DNA of 39,954 nucleotides from an uncultured Clostridia bacterium (GCA_934255435.1 CAKQNZ010000003.1:1-39954), one strand, 5' to 3'; counted from the first letter of the stretch, positions 26,129 to 34,069 are shown. Program-made: numbers and translations. The notes: a model not told the origin generated them from the letters alone.

Positions 26129-27682
26129 ATGATACACAGAGCTTCAAGGGGATTGAAAAGGGGTCTTGTGTGGCTGATGGTACTGATGATGGCAGCGGCC
26201 CTGATGCCTGCGACAGCCTTAACATCACATGCAGTTTCGGGAACAGTGAGCATAAACTATGTCGACAGCAGTGGAAAGACCGTGGAGCTGGAGCAGTGGA
26301 AGTATGACTCGAAGAACAAGACCTATACTGTAGATGGCAGCGAGCTTGGCATCGTCAGGGACTTCACCACAAAAGAAGCTGTCAGCGAGGTTGCGCCTGA
26401 ACTTGCTGCATACCTGGAAAAACTGGGTAAAGGCTATGCGCTGCTGTATTCAGGAGTAAGTGGAAAACCTGATCCAAGAGTGGCCGGTGTAATAAAAAAA
26501 GGGATACTTATGGATGACCTCATAGAACGTGTCAGCGACAAGACGGGCATCGATATGAAAGGTAAAACCGAGATAACTCTGAAATCAGGGGATAAAGGTG
26601 TTGTAGGTAAAACATATGACAACTACTGGGGCAAGGAGAGATTCTATTATCCTGAATGGCTGGAAGCAGAGGATTATAATACATCAGCGGAAGGATATGA
26701 GGCATATAGTGTGCCAACTGCCTTGGCGATTACAGGGTACCAGGAACCATCATATAAAGACGAGGACGGCTTTGTAGATGTGAGCTCTCTCATATCTAAT
26801 GCAGATGAAAAGTATGCCCTGAGAATTTTTCAGTCTCAAGTGAAAAATGGTGATTCGCGTGATATAAACATGGGTTATTTGAGCTGGCATGACATTACAA
26901 ATATCACCTTCATTCCGGATGATCCTGACAGACCGTCTGAGGCTGCCGTTGCAGTATCGGAGAAAATAGACGCCATCGGAAGCGATATAACGCTGAAGAG
27001 CGAAGACACAATAAAGGCAGCAAGGTCCGCCTATGATGCACTTTCCGATGAAGACAAGGCACATGTATACAACTACAGCGAGCTGACAGCCGCGGAGAAA
27101 AAGATAGCGGAGCTGAAGGCTCCACCGGCAGCCGTAAAGAGCGTCAAAGCAAAGAGTGCATCCTATAACTCGGTGAAGATCTCCTGGGCTAAGTCTTCAG
27201 GTGCATCGGGATACTATGTATACAGAGCAACGTCAAAGTCAGGCACATATAAGTCTGTCGGTAAAACCACATCGACATCGTACACGAACAAGTCCCTCAC
27301 CACAGGCAGCACATACCACTATAAAGTACGTGCATACAAGACGGGTAACGGCAAGGACATCCCGGGGGTGTATTCTTCAGTAGTATCAGCAAAACCTGTA
27401 CCGGCGACACCATCACTGAAACTCACTGCAGGAAAGAAAAAGATAACAGTGAAGTGGGGCAAGGTCAGTGGTGCTACAGGCTATAAGATATACCGTTCGA
27501 CGAAGAAGAGCAGCGGCTACAAGTGCATAAAGACCGTGACGAAGGGCAGTACTACAAGCTATGTGAACAAGAGCCTGAAAAAAGGTAAGAAATACTATTA
27601 CAAAGTATGCGCATACAAAAAATCAGGAAGCAACTATACAAACGGTAAAAACTCTTCAGTAAAGTATGCAAAAGTAAAATAG
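26129..27682 (+). CDS. Secreted FN3 surface protein
   Basis: Exported protein of 517 residues, 18 bases downstream of the previous gene. The signal peptide has a basic start (HRASRGLKRG), a hydrophobic core of about 20 residues and a likely cut near SHA-VSG (about 35). Residues 37-265 form an unnamed domain; 270-330 look like a helical linker (SEKIDAIGSDI to KKIAELK). Two FN3 domains follow (about 333-425 and 426-517). FN3-2 shares almost identical stretches with the previous protein (KIYRSTKKSSGYKCI against KVYRSTKKSSGYKCI), so these genes can recombine. No covalent anchor is visible; the basic C-terminus may bind wall polymers. AGGAGG lies about seven bases before the ATG. Confidence 0.82.
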   Translation: MIHRASRGLKRGLVWLMVLMMAAALMPATALTSHAVSGTVSINYVDSSGKTVELEQWKYDSKNKTYTVDGSELGIVRDFTTKEAVSEVAPELAAYLEKLGKGYALLYSGVSGKPDPRVAGVIKKGILMDDLIERVSDKTGIDMKGKTEITLKSGDKGVVGKTYDNYWGKERFYYPEWLEAEDYNTSAEGYEAYSVPTALAITGYQEPSYKDEDGFVDVSSLISNADEKYALRIFQSQVKNGDSRDINMGYLSWHDITNITFIPDDPDRPSEAAVAVSEKIDAIGSDITLKSEDTIKAARSAYDALSDEDKAHVYNYSELTAAEKKIAELKAPPAAVKSVKAKSASYNSVKISWAKSSGASGYYVYRATSKSGTYKSVGKTTSTSYTNKSLTTGSTYHYKVRAYKTGNGKDIPGVYSSVVSAKPVPATPSLKLTAGKKKITVKWGKVSGATGYKIYRSTKKSSGYKCIKTVTKGSTTSYVNKSLKKGKKYYYKVCAYKKSGSNYTNGKNSSVKYAKVK

Positions 27683-27715
27683 GCATATACCATATGTGAA
27701 AATCAGAAAACAGAT

Positions 27716-27745
27716 AGAGGAAATATTGTATACGATATTTCCTCT
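27716..27745 (+). terminator. Terminator after the FN3 genes
   Basis: An 11-bp stem, AGAGGAAATAT (27716-27726) with ATATTTCCTCT (27735-27745), precedes GCTTTGCATTT. The U tract is poor but the stem is perfect. Confidence 0.6.
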
Positions 27746-27881
27746 GCTTTGCATTTATGCAGAAGAGATCATTCCCCAATGTTTTAGGGGTAAAAAAGAG
27801 ACTGCATTATCTGTATTTATACAGTTCATCAGTATGTGTAAAAAGATAGTCGAGATAAAGAAATCAAAGATCTCGTTTTGC

Positions 27882-27939
27882 ACATTTTTTCAAAAAATGT
27901 TGTTCAAACAACACGAAAATGATTTTTTTATGGTAAAAT
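27882..27939 (+). promoter_or_regulatory. Overlapping palindromes and extended -10 before the ECF operon
   Basis: A perfect palindrome, ACATTTTTT-C-AAAAAATGT (27882-27900), overlaps a second one, TGTTGTT-CA-AACAACA (27898-27913). An extended -10 element, TGGTAAAAT (27931-27939), follows. The predicted transcription start, about seven bases after the -10, falls on the A of the ATG at 27946. No Shine-Dalgarno sequence lies between. Together they suggest a regulated promoter producing a nearly leaderless mRNA. Confidence 0.5.
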
Positions 27940-27945
27940 ATAAAA

Positions 27946-28644
27946 ATGGACATCATAGAAGTAAAAAAACTGAAGTTTTCATACAACGGCGTTGACAGGA
28001 TACTCGACGACATAAGTTTCAGCATACGCCGGGGAGAGACGGTCGGTATAATAGGAGAGTCAGGATGTGGCAAGAGCACGCTGTGTCATATACTGTGCGG
28101 TATCATACCTGGAGCGGTAGGCGGCGAGATCTCAGGTCATGCTGTCGTAGGCGGCGTGGAGCTCAGGGAAGCGCAGCTTAAGGATATGGCGGAGACTGTT
28201 GGTTTTGTCATGCAGGATCCGGACCGCCAGATCGTGACTTCCATGGTGGAGGATGAGCTGGCTTTCGGACCGGAAAACATGTGCGTACCTCCGGAAGAGA
28301 TCAGGTGCAGAGTAGACAGCGTGCTGGACATTCTGGGGATAGACGATATAAGATACGAAGATCCCGGCAGACTTTCAGGAGGACAGAAACAGCTGGTGAC
28401 GATAGGTTCTGTACTGACACTGCAGCCGGATATACTGATACTGGACGAGCCATTCAGTCATCTTGACAAAGAGCACCGCCAGGGCACTCTGGATGTGATA
28501 GACAGACTGCACAGAGCCGGCAAGACGATACTGATAGTAGAACACGATCACCGCCTTATAGAAGGGGCGGACAGATGGATACTGCTGGAGGACGGCAGGA
28601 TAAAAGCACAGGGTACACCACAGGAACTGAAGGACATGATATGA
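27946..28644 (+). CDS. ECF transporter ATPase, first subunit (EcfA-type)
   Basis: ATP-binding subunit of an energy-coupling-factor vitamin/metal transporter (232 residues, cytosolic face). It shows Walker A GESGCGKST, Q-loop MQDPDRQ, signature LSGGQKQ, Walker B ILILDEP with the catalytic Glu, and the H-loop His in LIVEHDH. There is no ribosome binding site in front of the ATG; the promoter layout allows leaderless initiation. The four-base ATGA overlap with the next ATPase gene implies coupled translation. With the next gene and EcfT it forms a group II ECF module; no S (substrate-binding) component is visible nearby, so it may serve S components encoded elsewhere. Confidence 0.92.
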   Translation: MDIIEVKKLKFSYNGVDRILDDISFSIRRGETVGIIGESGCGKSTLCHILCGIIPGAVGGEISGHAVVGGVELREAQLKDMAETVGFVMQDPDRQIVTSMVEDELAFGPENMCVPPEEIRCRVDSVLDILGIDDIRYEDPGRLSGGQKQLVTIGSVLTLQPDILILDEPFSHLDKEHRQGTLDVIDRLHRAGKTILIVEHDHRLIEGADRWILLEDGRIKAQGTPQELKDMI

Positions 28645-29288
28645 GTCTGGAGATAAAAGATCTGACATTTACATACGATAAAAAAAACAAAGAAGCAGCT
28701 CCGCTGATAAAGGATTTCAGTGCTGTGTTCCCGGATGGCAGGATAACTGCTCTGACAGGCAGGAACGGAGTCGGCAAGACGACTCTTTCCAGGATAATAA
28801 TGGGAATACTGGAGCCTGACAGCGGCAGTATATACTTCGGCGGCAGGGATCTTGGTCCTATGACGCTGGCTGAGCGTGGCAGGCTCATAGGATATGTCAT
28901 GCAGAATCCTGCAAGGCAGATATTTTCAACCACTGTGGAGGAGGAGATGCGATACGGCCTCGAGAATCTGGGGCTTCCTGAGTCGGAGATAAAGGCAAGA
29001 GTGGATATATACCTCGATATATTCGGCCTGTCAGACAGGAAGGGCGATTTCCCTTTCAGGATGAGCCATGGTGAAAAGCAGCGACTGGTCCTGGCAGCCA
29101 TACTTGCCATGAAACCTGAATATCTCATCCTTGATGAACCGACAGCCAGCCTTGACAGGAAGCGGCGCAGTACGCTGGGACAGCTGCTGAGGAACCTTGA
29201 ATGCGGCGTCATGGTCATAAGCCACGATGATGAGTTCATAGCGCAGTACTGCGACGGGAAGGTCGAAATGGTGGCAAGCAATGGATAG
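28641..29288 (+). CDS. ECF transporter ATPase, second subunit (EcfA'-type)
   Basis: Second ATPase of the ECF module (215 residues). Walker A is GRNGVGKTT, Q-loop MQNPARQ, Walker B LILDEPT, and the H-loop His lies in MVISHDD. The signature reads MSHGEKQR instead of LSGGQ, an asymmetry often seen between the two ECF ATPases. The start is the ATG overlapping the previous stop; a longer frame exists but reads into the first ATPase gene. Its last eight bases overlap the EcfT fusion gene. Confidence 0.92.
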   Translation: MSLEIKDLTFTYDKKNKEAAPLIKDFSAVFPDGRITALTGRNGVGKTTLSRIIMGILEPDSGSIYFGGRDLGPMTLAERGRLIGYVMQNPARQIFSTTVEEEMRYGLENLGLPESEIKARVDIYLDIFGLSDRKGDFPFRMSHGEKQRLVLAAILAMKPEYLILDEPTASLDRKRRSTLGQLLRNLECGVMVISHDDEFIAQYCDGKVEMVASNG

Positions 29289-31002
29289 ACTCGATCCGAG
29301 GACAAGGATAGTTATGATAATAGCCATATCGGCGGCAGCCATGTTCACTGACCGCATACCGTATCTGCTGGGACTTTTCATATTCACAGCAGCGGTGATG
29401 CTGGCAGGGAATGTAGGCATAAAGCGTATCTGGAAGCAGCTGACAGGAGCCATCGGCATAGTAGCGTTCCTTTTCCTGCTGCAGACTGTGTTCGGACAGA
29501 TGGAGCTTGGAGCGATGCTTTCTCTGAGGCTGCTGATAATAATAATGTCGGCGCTGATACTGCTGACGGGACCGCCAAGGGATTATCTGCTGGCGATGGT
29601 GCAGTGCAGGCTGCCCTATGAGCTGGCGTATATGGTCATCCTGGCGTTCCACTTTTTCCCGATACTGAGGGAGGAGTCACAGGATGTGTATTACAGCATA
29701 CAGCTCAGAGGTACAGAACTGAAACATGTATCTGTGATGAAGAAACTTACGGCCTTCAGGAAGATGTGTATACCGGTGATGGCAAGCGCTCTTGAAAGAG
29801 CGAAGGATACCTCCATTGCGATGGAGGCCAGGGGATTCCGTGCCAGGAAGAAGAGGACATATATGAGAAAACTGAAACTCAGAAAGAAAGACATAGCTAT
29901 AATGATCGTGATGCCTGTACTGGTAGCAGCGTTCCTGCTGATGTCAGGCTGTTCAGGCGGCAATACGGCACTGTCGAGATATCAGGCAGCCGTATCCATA
30001 ACAGGCAGCGGCAGCGTTTCCATTTCGTGGAGCAGCGAGGAGAAGTATGACGGCGTAGCCATATGCGGTGATGAGACAGAAAAAGCCGATGTGCAGGAAA
30101 TAAGCAAAGGCAGATACTACAGGTATTCGGCAGAGTTCACAGGTCTTGAAAATAACAGGAAATACAGCTATTCAGTAGGCGAGAAGGGCAGTATGAGCGA
30201 TGAGGCCAGCTTCAGGCTGGACTGGGGCGCAGACGCGTTTTCGTTTCTGTTTGCCGGCGATGTTCAGTATCAGCTCAGGGACAGGGATTATGAAACCTGG
30301 GGCAGCTTCATGAAGAAAGCCTATGATGACAACAAGGATGCGGCATTTATGATAATGGCAGGAGATATGGTGGAGAAGGGTCCGGACCCGGAGGACTGGA
30401 AGTGCTTTTTCACGAATGGCGAATACCTGTTTTCAAGGCTGCCGCTGATGACGACGCCAGGCAATCACGAGACGTCAAAGATACCGGACACGTATCTTAA
30501 AATGATGTCGCTGCCTCAGAACGGACCGGTCAGCGAAGAGTTTTATTTTTTCGACTACGGCGACTGCCATTTCGTATCCCTCAACAGCTGTTTCCTGATG
30601 CCTGAGAGACAGAGCGAAAAAGGTTACGAAAAGAAACTGAAGAAGGTAAATGAATGGCTTGAAAAGGATCTTGGAAACAGCAATGCAAAATGGAAGATCG
30701 TATATATGCATCATCCGATGTATCCGGCAGTGGATGACAATGAACTTTACGGAAAACTCAGGGCAAACTGGGAGAAGACCTTTGAGGATACAGGCGTGGA
30801 CGCCGTCCTGTGCGGGCATCAGCACGCATATATGCGCACGAAGGAGATGAACGGCGTCACATATATAATGTCGAATTCAGGGGAAAAACGCAGTTATTAC
30901 ATAAAGGAGGATACAAAACTTCCTGATTATGTACAGAAACTGTATGAAGAAGATTCGAATTACGTCAGGGCAGACGTGACAGGGGATGAGATAAAAGATT
31001 GA
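29281..31002 (+). CDS. EcfT permease fused to an extracytoplasmic purple-acid-phosphatase-like domain
   Basis: A 573-residue fusion in one open frame. Residues 1 to about 222 are EcfT, the coupling membrane subunit, with several helices and the two ATPase-contact motifs QLRG (141-144) and EARG (182-185). The last helix (about 205-222) has a basic N-flank (RKLKLRKKD), so its C-end should be outside. An FN3-like domain (about 230-315) and a calcineurin-type phosphatase domain follow, with all metal motifs: FAGDVQ (Asp327), AGDMVE (Asp362), GNHE (394-397), MHHP and CGHQHAY. The arrangement resembles purple acid phosphatases. LLMSGC at 219-224 also reads as a lipobox, and Met195 has AGAGG six bases upstream, so a separate lipoprotein phosphatase might also arise. 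The enzyme may dephosphorylate a nutrient before uptake. Confidence 0.85.
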   Translation: MDRLDPRTRIVMIIAISAAAMFTDRIPYLLGLFIFTAAVMLAGNVGIKRIWKQLTGAIGIVAFLFLLQTVFGQMELGAMLSLRLLIIIMSALILLTGPPRDYLLAMVQCRLPYELAYMVILAFHFFPILREESQDVYYSIQLRGTELKHVSVMKKLTAFRKMCIPVMASALERAKDTSIAMEARGFRARKKRTYMRKLKLRKKDIAIMIVMPVLVAAFLLMSGCSGGNTALSRYQAAVSITGSGSVSISWSSEEKYDGVAICGDETEKADVQEISKGRYYRYSAEFTGLENNRKYSYSVGEKGSMSDEASFRLDWGADAFSFLFAGDVQYQLRDRDYETWGSFMKKAYDDNKDAAFMIMAGDMVEKGPDPEDWKCFFTNGEYLFSRLPLMTTPGNHETSKIPDTYLKMMSLPQNGPVSEEFYFFDYGDCHFVSLNSCFLMPERQSEKGYEKKLKKVNEWLEKDLGNSNAKWKIVYMHHPMYPAVDDNELYGKLRANWEKTFEDTGVDAVLCGHQHAYMRTKEMNGVTYIMSNSGEKRSYYIKEDTKLPDYVQKLYEEDSNYVRADVTGDEIKD

Positions 31003-31071
31003 GTCATACAACAAAGAAGGAGAAGTGATAGACAGCTGCACTTTGAAATAACAGCTGTATGTGTGTAAAAA

Positions 31072-31737
31072 ATGAGTATGAAATATCTGGAATGCGTGAT
31101 CGAAAGCGGATTGTTCAATGAAGTCAGCAAAGCGGATTATATCGAGACTTTTGAAGAACTGCGTGTCACAGGAGTCAACATGATGAAAGGCGATGTAGTG
31201 TTCTGTGAAGACGATCAGGTAGACAAAATATGTATAATAGAAAGCGGCAGCATAAGGGGCGAGAAAGCCTACAGCACAGGAGAACTGCATATAATACAGT
31301 TCTATGACCAGGGGCATATCTTTGCACTGGAGGAAGCTGTATCCAAGCTCCGGACGTCGGCAATGGATTATGTATGCAATGAGGACTCATCTATAGTGTT
31401 TATTTCGCTGTCGGCTATAATGAAATCAAGATCCAGCGCTCAGATAATGTCGTTCATAATGCAGCGGCTTGCAGACGAGAGCATAAGGAAGATGCACAAG
31501 ATAGAAATACTGGCAGAGCGTGGTCTGCGTGACAGGATAGTGATGTACCTTGACATACTGAAGAAAAAGTCAGGTACAGAGACGGTACATGTCAACATGG
31601 GACGGGAGCAGCTGGCACAGTTCCTGTGCGTCAACAGGAGCGCTCTTTCCAACGAGCTCAGCAAGATGAGACGGGAGGGCCTGATAGATTTCACTAAAAA
31701 CGAATTTATAGTATACAACGAGAAGGGATCTGATTGA
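31072..31737 (+). CDS. Crp/Fnr-family transcriptional regulator
   Basis: Regulator of 221 residues: a cyclic-nucleotide-binding-like beta-roll (about 15-130), a dimer helix (about 130-150) and a C-terminal winged helix with REQLAQFLCVNRSALSNELSKMRREGLI. It lacks the N-terminal cysteine cluster of FNR, so it should not carry an iron-sulfur sensor there; its effector is unknown. No good Shine-Dalgarno sequence precedes the ATG at 31072; a 7-bp inverted repeat (ACAGCTG 31032-31038, CAGCTGT 31052-31058) lies just upstream. It is four bases from the next gene and about 70 from the ECF operon, which it may control. Confidence 0.87.
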   Translation: MSMKYLECVIESGLFNEVSKADYIETFEELRVTGVNMMKGDVVFCEDDQVDKICIIESGSIRGEKAYSTGELHIIQFYDQGHIFALEEAVSKLRTSAMDYVCNEDSSIVFISLSAIMKSRSSAQIMSFIMQRLADESIRKMHKIEILAERGLRDRIVMYLDILKKKSGTETVHVNMGREQLAQFLCVNRSALSNELSKMRREGLIDFTKNEFIVYNEKGSD

Positions 31738-31741
31738 AGCG

Positions 31742-32503
31742 ATGAATCATATCATAGGATTTGAGGGCGTCCGCAGGATAGACGAATCCCAGCACAGTCT
31801 GCCCCACAGACTCACAGTGACCACCCTCGATGACGACTTCGTGTTCAAAGGACGGGAAGAGTATGTTTTCCAGCAGCCGGAGGATTACGAAGTCTTTTCA
31901 GGAGACATAGACAGGATCGTTCTGGAAAAGTGGAGACCTGTGCTTGAAGATGCGCTGTACAGCATCGGAGACAGTCCGAACCTCATATTCTACAGCGAAC
32001 GTGACTACAGGCTTTTCAATGCCATGCGCCGCAGGTTCGGAATACATATAGGAGCACTGGGGTACTATTCTCTGGAGGCCATGACAGGCCTTGCAGAGTC
32101 GGAGGAAGGCAGAAGCGAGTTCAGCGCCATAAAGGACGAACTGAAAAAAGAATACCGTGCCGAAGCCGAAAAGTCTGCTGCAAGAGAAGCAAGGCGGGGC
32201 ACCATCGAGGAGAAGCTTGAGAAGACATGCAGGAAATACGGCATGAAATCAGAATTCAAAAGCGGGCTCATATATGTGACTACGTATGCCGGTGAATGGT
32301 ACTTTGCATACAATGACAGGCCGGTGACACTTTATCATAAGAACTCTATACCGGTTAAGGACAGGCATGGCAGGCTGGTGAGACATTCCCACATACAGCC
32401 TGTAGAGCTTTATTCGCCTCTCAAGGCGCTGCAGTATATACGGAACCATGAAGCTGCTGAAGAAAACCGTCTGATGAGAAAGGACAGGCATAAAACAGAA
32501 TAA
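31742..32503 (+). CDS. Unrecognised protein next to the Crp/Fnr regulator
   Basis: A 253-residue soluble protein that I do not recognise. It has no signal peptide or helix long enough to span a membrane. Residues about 1-115 look like a mixed alpha/beta fold (LIFYSERDYRLFNAMRRRFG); 115-165 is a charged Lys/Glu/Arg-rich helix, probably a coiled coil (EEGRSEFSAIKDELKKEYRA); the rest (about 170-253) is another alpha/beta segment with IYVTTYAGEWYFAYNDRPV and SPLKALQYI. It starts four bases after the regulator stop with only a weak ribosome binding site, so its translation probably depends on the regulator gene. Function unknown. Confidence 0.7.
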   Translation: MNHIIGFEGVRRIDESQHSLPHRLTVTTLDDDFVFKGREEYVFQQPEDYEVFSGDIDRIVLEKWRPVLEDALYSIGDSPNLIFYSERDYRLFNAMRRRFGIHIGALGYYSLEAMTGLAESEEGRSEFSAIKDELKKEYRAEAEKSAAREARRGTIEEKLEKTCRKYGMKSEFKSGLIYVTTYAGEWYFAYNDRPVTLYHKNSIPVKDRHGRLVRHSHIQPVELYSPLKALQYIRNHEAAEENRLMRKDRHKTE

Positions 32504-32516
32504 CAGTAATACATAT

Positions 32517-32549
32517 CACCACCCGGAAATATAAATATTCCAGGTGGTG
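32517..32549 (+). promoter_or_regulatory. Hairpin that covers the pdaA ribosome binding site
   Basis: CACCACC (32517-32523) pairs with GGTGGTG (32543-32549), with an inner GGAA/TTCC pair. The 3' arm is the only Shine-Dalgarno-like sequence (GGTGGTGAG) for the ATG at 32555. No U tract follows, so control of translation is more likely than termination. Confidence 0.5.
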
Positions 32550-32554
32550 AGTTT

Positions 32555-33361
32555 ATGATAATCCTTGTTAAAAGAAAAAAACTGCTGAAGATAACAGGAA
32601 TGCTGGCTGTGGCAGGCGTTCTGGCTTTTACCCTGATCGCAGGGAAAGGATACATAAGAGAAAAAAGTATAGATACATCGGCGGACGGAAACTGGGGTCT
32701 TTCCTTCAGCCAGGAGGGGACTTCACCGACAGGCAACGCTACATCAGGCTATCTGAAAAAATACAATGCCTACTATATAGGCGATACCAGCAGCAAGTGT
32801 ATATACCTGACTTTCGACGCTGGGTATGAGAACGGTTATACAGCGAAGATACTGGATGTCCTGAAAAAGCACCATGTGAAGGCAGCGTTTTTCCTGGTCG
32901 GAAACTATATATCTACAAGCCCTGAGCTTGTGCAGCGGATGGTGAAAGAGGGGCATATCGTAGGAAATCATACTTTCACGCATCCGGACATGTCGGAAAT
33001 ATCCACGAAGGAGCCTTTTTCAGAAGAGCTGACGAAGCTTGAACAGAAATATGTCGAAACCACAGGAAAGAAAATGAAAAAGTTCTACAGACCGCCTCAG
33101 GGCAAGTACAGCGAAGCGAATCTGAAAATGGCTGACGAAATGGGATACACTACGATATTCTGGAGTCTGGCATATGTGGACTGGTATGAATCGGATCAGC
33201 CGACGAAGGAAGAGGCGATGTCCAAACTGATACCACGCACACATCCCGGCGCCATAGTGCTCCTTCACAGCACATCGAAGACAAACAGCGAGATACTTGA
33301 CGATCTGCTGACAAAGTGGGAGCAGATGGGGTACAGTTTCAGGACTCTTGAAGAGCTGTAG
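32555..33361 (+). CDS. pdaA: Polysaccharide deacetylase, PdaA-like
   Basis: NodB-type peptidoglycan deacetylase (268 residues). An N-terminal signal anchor (about 10-30) puts the catalytic domain outside the cytoplasmic membrane. Text is close to Bacillus PdaA: YLTFDAGYENGYTAKILDVL, GHIVGNHTFTHPDM with the metal-binding HxxxH, RPPQGKYSEANLKMADEMGY, FWSLAYVDWY, and the C-terminal His in LLHS. PdaA removes acetyl groups on the way to muramic delta-lactam in spore cortex, so the gene suggests a sporulating lineage. The usual TFDDG is TFDAG here, as in PdaA itself (TFDNG). A hairpin over its ribosome binding site may limit translation. Confidence 0.9.
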   Translation: MIILVKRKKLLKITGMLAVAGVLAFTLIAGKGYIREKSIDTSADGNWGLSFSQEGTSPTGNATSGYLKKYNAYYIGDTSSKCIYLTFDAGYENGYTAKILDVLKKHHVKAAFFLVGNYISTSPELVQRMVKEGHIVGNHTFTHPDMSEISTKEPFSEELTKLEQKYVETTGKKMKKFYRPPQGKYSEANLKMADEMGYTTIFWSLAYVDWYESDQPTKEEAMSKLIPRTHPGAIVLLHSTSKTNSEILDDLLTKWEQMGYSFRTLEEL

Positions 33362-33461
33362 GCACAGAACATCCTCAAAGATATTTTATTTTCCTGAGAT
33401 TTGTTGTAAAATATATATATACAAAGCAGAGAACGAACAGGATCTCAGGAAGGAGAATATC

Positions 33462-33617
33462 ATGCCGCTTTTGATAATACTGGGTATCATAGTGCTGCTG
33501 GCCGCTGTCGCCATAATAAAAGTGAGCAAATGGCAGGCAGACAGATACGTGAGGCTTGCCAAAAAGGCGAAAGAGGCCGCCGACGCCGATGATACTGACA
33601 GCAACAGCAAAAACTGA
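33462..33617 (+). CDS. Single-helix membrane peptide
   Basis: A 51-residue protein with one hydrophobic helix (LLIILGIIVLLAAVAII, about 3-19) and a hydrophilic tail (YVRLAKKAKEAADADDTDS). AAGGAG lies six bases before the ATG. It has no recognised family; its size and shape fit the small membrane proteins found in many Firmicutes. Confidence 0.6.
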   Translation: MPLLIILGIIVLLAAVAIIKVSKWQADRYVRLAKKAKEAADADDTDSNSKN

Positions 33618-33649
33618 TACAGACAAACAGATACTGTAACATAAACAAG

Positions 33650-33692
33650 TCTCCTTTCATAGTATTTAATATACTGAAGAAAGGGGATTTTT
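33650..33692 (+). terminator. Hairpin and U tract spanning the next ribosome binding site
   Basis: TCTCCTTTC (33650-33658) pairs with GAAAGGGGA (33679-33687), with an inner AGTAT/ATACT pair, followed by TTTTT. It looks like a terminator for the single-helix peptide gene, yet its 3' arm is the ribosome binding site of the Cys-rich gene at 33696. Confidence 0.65.
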
Positions 33693-33695
33693 GAT

Positions 33696-33953
33696 ATGGC
33701 AGATCGTAACAGAGGATGTGGATGTCCGGACAGACGCAGGCCACCTGCACCGGGATGCGGCTGCGGAAGCCCTGCAGCGTCAGCTGTACCTTCCTGTGAC
33801 AGTGGCTGTGGATGCGGCGGTCCTGGTACTTCCAGGAGTTCGTCGGGGACTGCATGGACATCTGACAGATGCTGCAGACCGCAGCGTCGTGACAGAGATT
33901 GTGGATGCGGCAGAGAACGTGACAGAGAAGGTGGCTGCGGATGCTCCAGATAG
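33696..33953 (+). CDS. Cys/Arg/Gly-rich microprotein
   Basis: An 85-residue, highly unusual protein: 13 cysteines (8, 10, 21, 23, 34, 38, 40, 59, 60, 69, 71, 81, 83), mostly as GCGC pairs spaced about 11-17 residues apart, in a background of Arg, Gly, Pro and Ser (RRDRDCGCGRERDREGGCGC). There is no signal peptide or membrane helix. AAAGGGGA lies about eight bases before the ATG, so this frame is preferred over longer overlapping frames. Low-complexity Cys/Gly repeats suggest metal binding or a cross-linked coat-like structure; PdaA nearby makes a spore role conceivable. No family is recognised. Confidence 0.6.
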   Translation: MADRNRGCGCPDRRRPPAPGCGCGSPAASAVPSCDSGCGCGGPGTSRSSSGTAWTSDRCCRPQRRDRDCGCGRERDREGGCGCSR

Positions 33954-34069
33954 CATGTGCACAGCTTCATTCTTTCAAACCGTTTCAGCCGGACGATCAT
34001 TGCGTGAAGACTTCTTCAATGTTTTGAGTATATCCGGCAGACACATTTACGATATAATAAATAAAAAGG

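Noticed and set aside
28556..29305. 249-residue minus-strand frame opposite the second ECF ATPase
   Set aside because: A Ser-rich shadow of a real ATPase gene with all motifs on the other strand.
31027..31053. Eight-codon GTG frame before the Crp/Fnr gene
   Set aside because: It has an AAGGAG upstream but is too short to judge, and the inverted repeat there explains the sequence as well.
33386..34000. 204-residue minus-strand frame over the Cys-rich gene
   Set aside because: Its Pro/His/Leu-rich text is the complement of the GCGC repeats, and it runs across two hairpins and a plus-strand gene with a good ribosome binding site.
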